A stretch of DNA of 31,618 nt from the NCBI GenBank assembly GCA_031551775.1, contig JAVBND010000011.1, positions 1 through 31,618 on the forward strand, read 5' to 3'. A model generated the notes under the pieces. The model was given only the letters and a program-made list of their open reading frames with translations. It searched no databases and was not told where the DNA came from. Shown here piece by piece: positions 24,196 through 31,618 of the stretch; within the stretch, counting starts at the first letter, position 1, and every line of letters begins with the position of its first letter. The position numbers and the translations under genes are program-made. Source of the stretch: Anaerozeibacter sp031551775. Lineage in GTDB: Bacteria > Bacillota > Clostridia > Christensenellales > Aristaeellaceae.

Positions 24196-24986
24196 ATCGG
24201 CAGGACCACCACCAGCGCGATCAAAAGCGCCATCGAAATCAGGGCAATGAGGTCAAGGCGCGTATACTTCAGGATCTTCATGCGCGTGCGGCCGTTTCCT
24301 CCGCGATAACAGCGCGCTTCCATGGCAAGCGCAAGATCGTCCGCGCGCCGGAACGCCGATACGAACAGCGGTATCAGGAGCGGCAGCATGGCCTTGGCGC
24401 GGCGGATGAGGTTTCCGCTTTCAAAATCCGCGCCGCGCGCCTTCTGCGCCTTCATGATCTTGTCCGCTTCTTCAAGGAGGGTCGGGATAAACCGAAGCGC
24501 GATCGACATCATCATCGCCAGTTCATGCGCCGGGAAGCCGATCCTGGTGAGCGGGCGCATCAGCTGTTCGAGCGCGTCTGTGAGGGCTATGGGGGATGTG
24601 GTCAGCGTCAGGAGCTGCGAGCCGAACACGAGCAGGATCAGCCTGACCGACATGTAAAGCGCCATGGTGAGACCCTGCCACGTGATGGTGATAAAACCCC
24701 ATTGGAAGAAAATATCGCCTTCGGTCGAGAAGAACACGTTGAGGACAAAGGTCAAGGCCACGATGAAGAGGATCGGCCTGATCCCCTTGAACATGAGCTT
24801 GAGGTTGACGCCCGACGCCATGGCTGCGCCCAGAATATAGCCAAACAGGAGCGCGTAGGACAAAAAGCCCTTGCACAGAAAGACCGCGACGATCACAGCG
24901 GCGGTCAAGAGCAGCTTCATGCGCGCGTCGAGCCGGTGAATGACCGAGTTTCCCGGGAAGTATTGGCCAAGCGTAATGTTAACCAC
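24192..24986 (-). CDS. ecfT: Energy-coupling factor transporter transmembrane protein EcfT
   Basis: A 264-residue membrane scaffold that joins two EcfA ATPases to exchangeable substrate-binding S components for vitamins and metals. Several hydrophobic helices are followed by the coupling motifs Ala-Arg-Gly (183-185, KAQKARGADF) and Ala-Arg-Cys (224-226, AMEARCYRGG), the two A-R-x signatures that dock into the ATPases. A C-terminal membrane helix ends the protein. It overlaps ecfA2 by eight bases and truA by four. No S component is encoded nearby, so this is the shared group II module. Confidence 0.96.
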   Translation of the reverse strand: MVNITLGQYFPGNSVIHRLDARMKLLLTAAVIVAVFLCKGFLSYALLFGYILGAAMASGVNLKLMFKGIRPILFIVALTFVLNVFFSTEGDIFFQWGFITITWQGLTMALYMSVRLILLVFGSQLLTLTTSPIALTDALEQLMRPLTRIGFPAHELAMMMSIALRFIPTLLEEADKIMKAQKARGADFESGNLIRRAKAMLPLLIPLFVSAFRRADDLALAMEARCYRGGNGRTRMKILKYTRLDLIALISMALLIALVVVLPI

Positions 24987-25842
24987 GCGCGGCGCCTCCC
25001 TTCAGGGCATGGAGAATCGCCTTCTCCACCGCGTCCATTTGCCACAGCCCGTCCGGCAAATCAAAACCCGCGCGTTTGAGCGCGCCCGCGAGTTCCGCCG
25101 CGCGCGGAAGGCCCAAGCCCATTTGATTCAGTTCATCTCCGCGCGAAAACACTTCGCCGGGCGTACCGTCGAGCGCCAGCGCGCCCTTGTTCATCACGAG
25201 CACCCGGCCGCACAGCCGCGCCACATCGGTCATGGAATGTGAAACCATGATGAGCGTCAGGCCGCCCTCATCGTGCAGGCTTTTCATCAGCCCCAACATC
25301 TCGCGACGGCCGGACGGGTCAAGCCCCGCCGCCGGCTCATCGAGCACCAGCGTGGTCGGCCGCATGGCAAGCACCCCCGCGATCGCCACGCGCCGCTTTT
25401 GCCCGCCGGACAGTTCAAAGGGCGATTTTTCCATCAGCGACTCGTCAAGCCCCACCAGCCGCGCCGCCTCGCGCGCGCGGGCATTGGCTTCTTCTTCGTT
25501 CAATCCTAAGTTTTTGGGCCCAAACGCGATATCCCGAATCACGGTTTCCTCAAAAAGCTGATATTCTGGATACTGAAAGACCAGCCCCACCTTGCACCTG
25601 ACCGCCCTGAGGTCCGCGCCTTTTTCGAAGATGTCCACGCCGTCAACCAGCACCGTGCCGCTCGTCGGCCTGATCAAGCCGTTCAGGTGCTGCACCAGCG
25701 TCGATTTGCCGCTGCCCGTGTGGCCGATCAGCCCCACCAGCTCGCCGTCGTTTATGGTGACGCTGATGTCCTGTACCGCGACCGCCTGAAAAGGGCTGCC
25801 CGGCATGTAGACATGGCTCAAATCCCTTATCTCAATCGGCAA
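24979..25842 (-). CDS. ecfA2: Energy-coupling factor ATPase EcfA2
   Basis: A 287-residue ABC ATPase. Walker A is GHTGSGKST (40-48), the Q-loop QYPEYQLFE (90-98), the ABC signature LSGGQ (144-148), Walker B LVLDE (165-169) and the switch His202 (MVSHSM). The QYPEYQLF variant and the second position in the operon identify it as EcfA2. Its start overlaps ecfA1 by 16 bases. Confidence 0.95.
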   Translation of the reverse strand: MPIEIRDLSHVYMPGSPFQAVAVQDISVTINDGELVGLIGHTGSGKSTLVQHLNGLIRPTSGTVLVDGVDIFEKGADLRAVRCKVGLVFQYPEYQLFEETVIRDIAFGPKNLGLNEEEANARAREAARLVGLDESLMEKSPFELSGGQKRRVAIAGVLAMRPTTLVLDEPAAGLDPSGRREMLGLMKSLHDEGGLTLIMVSHSMTDVARLCGRVLVMNKGALALDGTPGEVFSRGDELNQMGLGLPRAAELAGALKRAGFDLPDGLWQMDAVEKAILHALKGGAARG

Positions 25843-26666
25843 AGTGCCACCACCATTTCCTCTATCGTCAGTATTCCGTCCGGGAGGAGCAGCCCGTCAT
25901 CTTTTAGCCTGATGCCAAGTTCCGTCATTTCCGGCACGTCAAGGCCAAGAGAACGCACCTTGCCCGCCTGGGCGAATACCTCGCGCGGCGTGCCCTCCAT
26001 GGCGATTGCGCCTTGATCCATGACCAGCAGCCGGTCGGAGCGCGCGGCTTCGTCCATGAAGTGGGTGATCCATACCACCGTCACGCCTTCCTCGCGGTTG
26101 AGTTTTTGAACCACCGCCAAGACGCTTTCGCGGCCCGCGGGGTCAAGCATGGCGGTCGCTTCGTCAAACACGATCACGCGCGGGCGCATGGCCAGCACGC
26201 CCGCAATGGCGATGCGCTGCTTCTGTCCGCCCGAGAGCATGTGCGGAGCGCTGCCGGAAAACGCCTCCATGCCCACCATGTGAAGCGCTTCGTCCACGCG
26301 CCGCCGGATTTCGTTTGGCTCAACGCCCAGGTTCTCAAGCCCAAACGCCACATCTTCCTCGACGATGGTCGCAACCAGCTGATTGTCGGGGTTTTGGAAC
26401 ACCATGCCGCACGCGCGCCTGACGTCCCAGGTGTTTTTCGGATCGGTCGCATCGATGCCCGCCACGAGAACCGAACCGGCGCTTGGCGTGTAGAGCGCGT
26501 TCATCAGCTTGGCCAGCGTCGATTTTCCGCTGCCGTTGTGCCCGAGAATCGCCAAAAACTCGCCTTCATATACGGTCAGCGACGCGCCCGCAACCGCCTC
26601 TTGCTCATCTTCCGGATAGGCGTAGCGCGCGTCCTCAATTTTTATGATCGCTTTCTTTTCTGGCAT
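25827..26666 (-). CDS. ecfA1: Energy-coupling factor ATPase EcfA1
   Basis: A 279-residue ABC ATPase that pairs with EcfA2 to power vitamin uptake. GAAGGAGC precedes the ATG. Walker A is GHNGSGKST (42-50), the Q-loop QNPDNQLVA (91-99), the signature LSGGQ (144-148), Walker B VIVFDE (164-169) and His202 (ITHFMDE). The QNPDNQ Q-loop is typical of EcfA1. First gene of the operon, divergent from pgk. Confidence 0.95.
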   Translation of the reverse strand: MPEKKAIIKIEDARYAYPEDEQEAVAGASLTVYEGEFLAILGHNGSGKSTLAKLMNALYTPSAGSVLVAGIDATDPKNTWDVRRACGMVFQNPDNQLVATIVEEDVAFGLENLGVEPNEIRRRVDEALHMVGMEAFSGSAPHMLSGGQKQRIAIAGVLAMRPRVIVFDEATAMLDPAGRESVLAVVQKLNREEGVTVVWITHFMDEAARSDRLLVMDQGAIAMEGTPREVFAQAGKVRSLGLDVPEMTELGIRLKDDGLLLPDGILTIEEMVVALCRLR

Positions 26667-26705
26667 GGTCGCTCCTTCGAAAATCCTTACGAATTATCGT
26701 GCGCT

Positions 26706-26711
26706 ATTGTA
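26706..26711 (-). promoter_or_regulatory. Candidate extended -10 of the ecf operon
   Basis: On the minus strand TACAAT preceded by TGG (TGnTACAAT) lies 40 bases before ecfA1. No good -35 is found at 16-18 bases, so this would be an extended -10 promoter. Confidence 0.45.
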
Positions 26712-26762
26712 CCATTGGCACGTTAAATATGGAGCAATTTCCCCGATTGATTTTGCTGTTGC

Positions 26763-26791
26763 TGGACAGATTAACATTTGTAGAGTATGAT
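26763..26791 (+). promoter_or_regulatory. Promoter of the pgk-tpiA-gpmI operon
   Basis: TGGACA (26763-26768) and TATGAT (26786-26791) are separated by exactly 17 bases, 54 bases ahead of pgk. Both hexamers are five of six matches, in keeping with strong glycolytic expression. Confidence 0.75.
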
Positions 26792-26845
26792 ACTGCATGG
26801 GAATTGGGTAAAAATTGTCAATCATATCACAAGGAGCGATGAATC

Positions 26846-28033
26846 ATGAATAAGAAGACCATCCGTGACATCGACGTAGCGGGCAAGAAAGTGCTGGTAC
26901 GCTGCGACTTCAACGTGCCGCTCGACGCTGAAGGCAACATCACCGACGAGACGCGCATTTCGGCCGCGCTGCCCACGATCAAGTACCTGCTTGAAAAGGG
27001 CGCGCGCGTGATCCTGTGCTCGCACCTGGGCCGCCCCAAGGGCGAATTCAACATGAAATATTCACTTGCCCCGGTCGCAAAGCGCCTGTCGGAGAAGCTG
27101 GGCTTTGAGGTCAAGCTCGCCAAGGACGTCATCGGAGAGGATGCCAAGGCGCTTGCCGCCTCCGTCAAGGAAGGAAGCGCGGTGCTGCTCGAAAACGTGC
27201 GCTTCCACGCTGAAGAAGAAAAGAATGATCCCGCGTTTGCAAAGGAACTGGCCTCGCTGGCCGACATCTATGTATCGGACGCCTTTGGCACCGTGCACCG
27301 CGCCCATGCCTCGACGGCGGGCGTCGCCGACTACCTGCCCGCCGTGGCCGGTTTCCTGATCGGCAAGGAGCTTGATTTCCTGGGCGGCGCGATCGAGAAC
27401 CCCGAACGCCCCTTCCTCGCCATCCTCGGCGGCGCGAAGGTCAAGGACAAGATCGGCGTCATCACCAACCTCCTCGAAAAGGTCGATGCCCTGATCATCG
27501 GCGGCGGCATGGCCTACACCTTCCTCAAGGCCAAGGGCTACGCGATCGGCAATTCCTTGCTCGACGAGGAGCGCATTGACCTCGCCCGCGACATGATGAA
27601 GCAGGCGCAGGAAAAGGGCGTCAAGCTGCTTTTGCCCATCGACAACGTGTGCGGCGACCAGTTCTCAAACGACGCCGACATCAAGGTGACCGACAGTGAA
27701 GCGGGTGTGCCCGAGGGTTACATGGCCCTTGATATCGGGCCCAAGACCATCGCCCTGTTTGAAGAGGCGGTCAAGAGCGCCAAGACGGTCGTCTGGAACG
27801 GCCCGATGGGCTGCTTTGAAATGCCGAACTTCGCCGCAGGCACCCTGGCCATTGCCAGAGCCCTCGCGACGTCGGGCGCGACCTCCATCATCGGCGGCGG
27901 CGACAGCGCGGCAGCCGTCACCCAGATGGGCCTGGCCGACAAGATGAGCCATATCTCAACCGGCGGCGGCGCGTCCCTTGAATTCCTCGAAGGGAAAGTC
28001 CTGCCCGGCGTCGCGGCCCTGAACGACAAGTAG
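26846..28033 (+). CDS. pgk: Phosphoglycerate kinase
   Basis: A 395-residue monomeric glycolytic kinase transferring phosphate from 1,3-bisphosphoglycerate to ADP. The substrate-binding VRCDFNVPL (Asp21, Asn23), Arg36, SHLGRPKG and LLENVRFH are present in the N-terminal lobe. ILGGAKVKDKI, WNGPMGCFE and the nucleotide-binding GGGDSAAAV lie in the C-terminal lobe. AAGGAG precedes the start. gap, the common upstream gene, is absent; tpiA follows after 88 bases without a terminator. Confidence 0.98.
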   Translation: MNKKTIRDIDVAGKKVLVRCDFNVPLDAEGNITDETRISAALPTIKYLLEKGARVILCSHLGRPKGEFNMKYSLAPVAKRLSEKLGFEVKLAKDVIGEDAKALAASVKEGSAVLLENVRFHAEEEKNDPAFAKELASLADIYVSDAFGTVHRAHASTAGVADYLPAVAGFLIGKELDFLGGAIENPERPFLAILGGAKVKDKIGVITNLLEKVDALIIGGGMAYTFLKAKGYAIGNSLLDEERIDLARDMMKQAQEKGVKLLLPIDNVCGDQFSNDADIKVTDSEAGVPEGYMALDIGPKTIALFEEAVKSAKTVVWNGPMGCFEMPNFAAGTLAIARALATSGATSIIGGGDSAAAVTQMGLADKMSHISTGGGASLEFLEGKVLPGVAALNDK

Positions 28034-28121
28034 CACAGGTCGCGGGGGCGGATTTACGGGGATCGTTTCGAGGAGCCGGAATCCCTTACCACATTTGATT
28101 CTATTTTAGGAGGATATACAC

Positions 28122-28868
28122 ATGCGCAAGCCCATCATCGCCGGAAACTGGAAAATGAATAAGACGCCCGCCGAGGCTGTCCAATTGGCTCAAGAACTGA
28201 TCCCGCTGGTGAAAGACGCCAAGTGCGACGTCGTCATTTGCCCGACGAGCGTATGCCTTGACGCGGTGAAGGATGTCGTCAAGGGCACGAACGTCAAGCT
28301 CGGCGCGCAGAACGTACACTTTGCGGCCAATGGCGCCTTTACCGGCGAACTGTCCGCCGAAATGCTCAAGGCCGTGGGCTGCGAGTACGTCATCATCGGC
28401 CACTCCGAGCGCCGGCAGTACTTTGGCGAGACCGACAAGACCGTAAACCAACGCACCGTGGCAGCCGTCAAGGCCGGCCTGATCCCGATCGTTTGCGTGG
28501 GCGAGATGAAGGACGAGCGCGAAGGGGGCTACACCAACCCGATCGTGTGCTACCAGACCCTGATGGCGCTGACCGGCCTCACCGGCGAAGAAGTCCAAAA
28601 CCTCGTCGTCGCCTACGAACCGGTCTGGGCGATCGGCACCGGCCTTACCGCGACCGATGAGCAAGCGGGTGAAACCATCGGCGTCATCCGCAAGGCCATC
28701 GCGGGCCAGTACGGCGAAGAAGTGGCCCGGAAGGTGCGCATCCAGTACGGCGGATCGATGAAGGGCAGCAACGTCAAGGGCCTCATGGCGCAAAGCGAAA
28801 TCGACGGCGGCCTGATCGGCGGCGCAAGCCTTAAGGCGGCTGATTTCGCGCAGGTGGTGAACTTCTGA
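28122..28868 (+). CDS. tpiA: Triose-phosphate isomerase
   Basis: A 248-residue TIM barrel interconverting dihydroxyacetone phosphate and glyceraldehyde 3-phosphate. Catalytic Asn9 and Lys11 (GNWKMN), His94 (IIGHSERRQ) and Glu166 (VAYEPVWAIGTG) are intact, as is the phosphate loop YGGSMKGSN. TAGGAGG lies upstream. The stop overlaps the gpmI start by one base (TGATG). Confidence 0.98.
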   Translation: MRKPIIAGNWKMNKTPAEAVQLAQELIPLVKDAKCDVVICPTSVCLDAVKDVVKGTNVKLGAQNVHFAANGAFTGELSAEMLKAVGCEYVIIGHSERRQYFGETDKTVNQRTVAAVKAGLIPIVCVGEMKDEREGGYTNPIVCYQTLMALTGLTGEEVQNLVVAYEPVWAIGTGLTATDEQAGETIGVIRKAIAGQYGEEVARKVRIQYGGSMKGSNVKGLMAQSEIDGGLIGGASLKAADFAQVVNF

Positions 28869-30391
28869 TGACCACCGCGCTCATCATCATGGACGGGTTC
28901 GGCATCGCCGCGCCGTCTAGCACCAACGCCATCTCGGTCGCGGGCACGCCCAACCTCGACCGTTTCCGCGCGGCGTACTCGGCCACCGAAATCGGCGCGT
29001 CGGGCCGCGACGTGGGCCTGCCCCAGGGGCAGATGGGCAACAGCGAAGTGGGCCACACCAACATCGGCGCGGGCCGCGTGGTGTACCAGATGCTGGTTAA
29101 AATATCAAAAGACATCGAGGACGGCGTGTTTTTCGAAAACCCGGCGCTCGTCCAGGCAATCGAGGACGCAAAGGCCAAGGACAGCGCGCTGCACCTGATC
29201 GGCCTCGTCTCCCCGGGCGGCGTGCACTCGCATCAGGAGCACCTGTACGGCCTGCTCCGGATGGCCAAGACGCGCGGGCTTACGCGCGTATACGTCCACG
29301 CGCTGCTCGACGGGCGCGACGTGCCGCCCTCGTCGGCCGAGGGATACATGCGCGAATTGGTGGGCGAGATGAAGGAGATCGGCGCGGGCCGGGTTTCGAC
29401 CGTCATGGGGCGTTTCTACGCCATGGACCGCGATTTTGCCTGGGACCGCGTGGAGAAAGCGTACGGCGCAATGGTGTACGGCGAAGGCGTCAAAGAATCG
29501 GACCCCGTAGAGGCCATCGAACATTCCTACCAGAACCACGTTACCGACGAGTTCATGCTGCCCACCGTCATCGAAGGCGGCGAGGCCATCAAGGCGAACG
29601 ACTCTGTTGTGTTCTTCAACTTCCGCCCCGACCGCGCGCGTGAAATCACCCGCGCGTTCGTGGACCCGGACTTCACCGGCTTCACGCGCAGGAACGGGTT
29701 CTTTCCGCTGACTTACGTGTGCATGGCGCAGTACGACGCCACCATGCCCAACGTGCTCTTGGCCTACCCGCCGGAAGCGCTGACCATGACGATGGGCGAG
29801 TACATCTCGAAACAGGGCCTCAAGCAACTGCGCATCGCCGAGACGCAAAAGTACGCGCACGTGACCTTCTTCTTCAACGGCGGCGAGGAGAAGACCTTTG
29901 AGGGCGAGGACCGGATACTGGTTCCCTCGCCCACCGTCGCGACCTTTGACATGAAGCCCGAGATGAGCGCCTACGAAGTGACGGACGCGGTGCTCAAAGA
30001 GATCGAGGCTGAGAAGTACGACGTCATCATCTTAAACTACGCCAACTGCGACATGGTGGGCCACACCGGCTTCATGGACGCGGCGGTCAAGGCGGTCAAG
30101 ACGGTGGACGAATGCGTGGGCCGCGTGGTGGACTTGATCGTCGCCCACGGCGGCAAGGCGATCATCACCGCCGACCACGGCAACGCCGACCAGATGGTCG
30201 ATCCGGAATCTGGCGGCCCGTTCACGGCTCATACGACAAACCCGGTTCCCGTGATCGTGGTGGACCCTAGGCATCCCAAGCACAAGCTGCGCAAAGGCGG
30301 GAAGCTGTGCGACCTGTGCCCGACCATGCTGACGCTGATGAACCTTGAAAAGCCCGCCGAAATGACCGGCGCGACGCTGATTGAGGACTGA
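28868..30391 (+). CDS. gpmI: 2,3-bisphosphoglycerate-independent phosphoglycerate mutase
   Basis: A 507-residue alkaline-phosphatase-superfamily enzyme with two metal ions that converts 3- to 2-phosphoglycerate. Asp9 (IMDGFG) and the nucleophile Ser59 (GQMGNSEVGHTNIGAGR, in parts) are present, as are HALLDGRDVPP, FNFRPDRARE, YANCDMVGHTG and ADHGNADQM, which complete the metal sites. The cysteine in YANCD replaces the more usual proline. It ends the operon at a strong terminator; eno is not adjacent. Confidence 0.97.
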   Translation: MTTALIIMDGFGIAAPSSTNAISVAGTPNLDRFRAAYSATEIGASGRDVGLPQGQMGNSEVGHTNIGAGRVVYQMLVKISKDIEDGVFFENPALVQAIEDAKAKDSALHLIGLVSPGGVHSHQEHLYGLLRMAKTRGLTRVYVHALLDGRDVPPSSAEGYMRELVGEMKEIGAGRVSTVMGRFYAMDRDFAWDRVEKAYGAMVYGEGVKESDPVEAIEHSYQNHVTDEFMLPTVIEGGEAIKANDSVVFFNFRPDRAREITRAFVDPDFTGFTRRNGFFPLTYVCMAQYDATMPNVLLAYPPEALTMTMGEYISKQGLKQLRIAETQKYAHVTFFFNGGEEKTFEGEDRILVPSPTVATFDMKPEMSAYEVTDAVLKEIEAEKYDVIILNYANCDMVGHTGFMDAAVKAVKTVDECVGRVVDLIVAHGGKAIITADHGNADQMVDPESGGPFTAHTTNPVPVIVVDPRHPKHKLRKGGKLCDLCPTMLTLMNLEKPAEMTGATLIED

Positions 30392-30399
30392 GTGACACG

Positions 30400-30444
30400 A
30401 AAAGGGAGCCTGCGCGGTACAATGCACTGCGCGGGCTCCTTTTC
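30400..30444 (+). terminator. Terminator after gpmI
   Basis: GGAGCC, a T-G wobble and GCGC pair with GCGC, G and GGCTCC (30405-30415 with 30429-30439) and are followed by TTTT. AAAA on the other side gives it bidirectional character. It marks the boundary between GC-rich housekeeping DNA and the AT-richer island. Confidence 0.9.
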
Positions 30445-30520
30445 ATTTGAACAGGGCCGATCCGTCCTCATCTACGTCTACGCTTCGATTGCCCACTTGG
30501 CAATCATCTGTACCGTTGCT

Positions 30521-30610
30521 TCAGTCAACAACGCTAAAATCAACTTCGTAACCCTCTCCATCTTTGTCACCAGTCCAAATATGGGGCGGTTTAACGGTTT
30601 CCTTGTATCT
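30521..30610 (-). pseudogene. Short fragment resembling the DUF4926 core
   Basis: On the minus strand an open segment of 29 codons bounded by stops, with no start codon, encodes WTGDKDGEGYEVDFSVVD at its end. The GEGYEVDF part matches GEAYEVDF of the intact DUF4926 gene upstream (residues 36-43), suggesting a decayed paralogue or leftover C-terminus of a related protein. The rest of 30445-30651 shows no gene. The match is short and could be coincidental. Confidence 0.35.
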
Positions 30611-30651
30611 CTACGAAAGTTTCATGATGATTGCTACCCGGTAGGCCGCAT

Positions 30652-30945
30652 TTATTCTGTCCAAGGTCGCAAGTCTTCCGCTTGAAAGCTTCGAAACAGA
30701 AACTCATTGTTACTCCCCCCAATGATAAATTTGGGCTTGCAAACCGTGGCGTCTTTATGAAAATCGACGATGTAATACCCGTCTACACATTCACCGCCTT
30801 CGTGCTTTACGTTGGTAAAGTCTACTTCGTATGCTTCCCCGTCTCCATATACATCAACAATGGTTCCGATCATGCCCCGCTTAAATCCGTCCGATTCATA
30901 TCTATCCGTAATCAACACAACATCCGTATATTCCTCAAACTTCAT
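30652..30945 (-). CDS. DUF4926-like protein, candidate immunity protein
   Basis: A 97-residue cytosolic protein. The start at 30945 is chosen because GAGGAGG lies eight bases upstream; further upstream ATGs precede or touch that site. The core TDVVLITDRYESDGFKRG, then GTIVDVYGDGEAYEVDF (27-43) and the closing EDLRPW is the DUF4926 pattern, with an extra loop at about 48-85. DUF4926 proteins are small and often sit directly downstream of DUF6883 or other effector genes. Here the gene begins 17 bases after the MuF/DUF6883 gene, so the two form an operon. An immunity role is inferred from this order only. Confidence 0.7.
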   Translation of the reverse strand: MKFEEYTDVVLITDRYESDGFKRGMIGTIVDVYGDGEAYEVDFTNVKHEGGECVDGYYIVDFHKDATVCKPKFIIGGSNNEFLFRSFQAEDLRPWTE

Positions 30946-30962
30946 GTCCATATCCTCCTCAA

Positions 30963-31499
30963 TCATTTCCAACCCGCATGTGGAGTGGTTAGTCGAATGG
31001 TTCCCAGTGGTTCTACTAACCATCCGGATTTTACAATCTTTATCTTTCCATCCTTGTCTGAGAGTTCAATGATAATTGTGACCCTTTGTCCATGATGATC
31101 AATTTTGCCCAATACATAATCCCCATTTTGATACTTTGCTTTCGCCTGTTCAACATAGATAGCACGCAATAATTCCGAATCTTCTATTGTGTACCCCCAT
31201 TCGTAGTATTGAACATCCTTTCCCTTCTCTTTGCCTTTTTCAGCAAACAGATACTCGGTGAACTTTCGAATCGAAGCTGTTGCCGTAATATCAGGCGGTG
31301 ATATCGCAGCCAGGTAACACCTACAATTTGGATGTTCGGGCCATCTGGGGCATTTAGAAAAAAAGAAGTAGCATTCGTTCAGTGCCCTGCAGTCCGCGGA
31401 AGTCCGTTCGTCCATCATCGCAACCCATTTAACCCACTGATTGGGCCCAAACCCCAAGACATCTCGCATTCCCTTTCGCAATACCGCTTCAAGCTCCAT
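30963..31499 (-). CDS. Short MuF-like/DUF6883 protein, candidate polymorphic toxin
   Basis: A 178-residue protein; GAGGTGAG lies six bases before the ATG and an in-frame TGA just upstream fixes the start region. Residues about 20-65 read WVKWVAMMDERTSADC, then Cys50 and HPNCRC (56-61), the metal-binding end of phage Mu gpF-like (MuF) head morphogenesis proteins. Residues about 77-175 resemble DUF6883 (FTEYLF, YYEWGYTIEDSELLRAIYVEQA, WLVEPLGTIRLTT). MuF proteins of temperate Firmicutes phages are known to carry C-terminal toxin domains, so this looks like a toxin tip with most of the capsid part removed. No other phage genes are visible. Activity is unknown; a structural or housekeeping role is possible. 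Confidence 0.65.
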   Translation of the reverse strand: MELEAVLRKGMRDVLGFGPNQWVKWVAMMDERTSADCRALNECYFFFSKCPRWPEHPNCRCYLAAISPPDITATASIRKFTEYLFAEKGKEKGKDVQYYEWGYTIEDSELLRAIYVEQAKAKYQNGDYVLGKIDHHGQRVTIIIELSDKDGKIKIVKSGWLVEPLGTIRLTTPHAGWK

Positions 31500-31571
31500 G
31501 GTCTCACCTCATGTCATGATCTGCGAAATCGAACATAAGGCGAGACGTGCGCTATAAAGCGACATCTTTTT

Positions 31572-31600
31572 AAAAAGGCCTTCGCGGGTTAAGCGAAAGC
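31572..31600 (-). terminator. Terminator of a minus-strand gene beyond the window
   Basis: Read on the minus strand, GCTTTCGC and GCGAAGGC pair over eight bases (one G-U wobble that exists only in the minus transcript), loop TTAACCC, then CTTTTT. It lies about 75 bases upstream of the MuF/DUF6883 gene, so that gene is not read from the gene beyond the edge. No clear promoter was found in 31500-31571. Confidence 0.75.
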
Positions 31601-31618
31601 TCCTTAATTTAAATTGTG

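Noticed and set aside
30392..30685. 97-codon plus-strand frame after gpmI
   Set aside because: It starts at the gpmI stop, runs through the terminator stem and has no ribosome binding site.

Overview
The window is a GC-rich stretch of a bacterial chromosome, most likely from an uncultured or poorly studied Clostridia-like Firmicute (inference). Pointers are an ECF-type vitamin transporter module followed by truA, a class B sortase, a FtsK/SpoIIIE translocase, the rimO-pgsA-cinA and rpsB-tsf-pyrH orders, a FeoB-associated Cys-rich peptide, strong GGAGG ribosome binding sites and sigma-A-like promoters. Nearly all of it is housekeeping DNA; only the last 1.2 kb looks acquired.

Layout. 1-2.8 kb: a secreted proline/acidic repeat protein and a class B sortase fused to DUF11-type surface repeats (+). 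2.8-6.3 kb: on the minus strand, the ferrous iron operon feoA-feoB-small Cys-rich peptide with a promoter/operator, followed by an AqpZ-type aquaporin. 6.4-9.1 kb: a PfkB-family sugar kinase overlapping mnmG. 9.1-15.1 kb: ftsK-rimO-pgsA-cinA, a tightly packed operon (chromosome segregation, S12 modification, phospholipid synthesis, nicotinamide nucleotide repair). 15.1-18.0 kb: rpsB-tsf, a terminator, a 154-bp imperfect palindrome of unknown nature, then pyrH. 18.0-20.8 kb: minus-strand transglutaminase-like protein and adenine deaminase. 20.9-23.4 kb: an ECF sigma factor overlapping a membrane-anchored VWA protein. 23.4-26.7 kb: minus-strand ecfA1-ecfA2-ecfT-truA, all overlapping. 26.7-30.4 kb: pgk-tpiA-gpmI glycolytic operon closed by a terminator. 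30.4-31.6 kb: a visibly AT-richer minus-strand island with a MuF/DUF6883 protein (candidate polymorphic toxin), a DUF4926 partner (candidate immunity protein) and a decayed fragment.

Most operons show start/stop overlaps (ATGA, GTGA, TGATG), so translational coupling is the rule here. The items most worth a second look are the palindrome before pyrH, whose arms allow mutually exclusive foldings; the orphan MuF-DUF6883/DUF4926 pair; the DUF11-sortase B fusion with an internal VPKTG motif; the palindromic operator on the feo promoter; and the ECF sigma/VWA pair with a possible autoregulated promoter. All functions are read from motifs and context; no database search was run.
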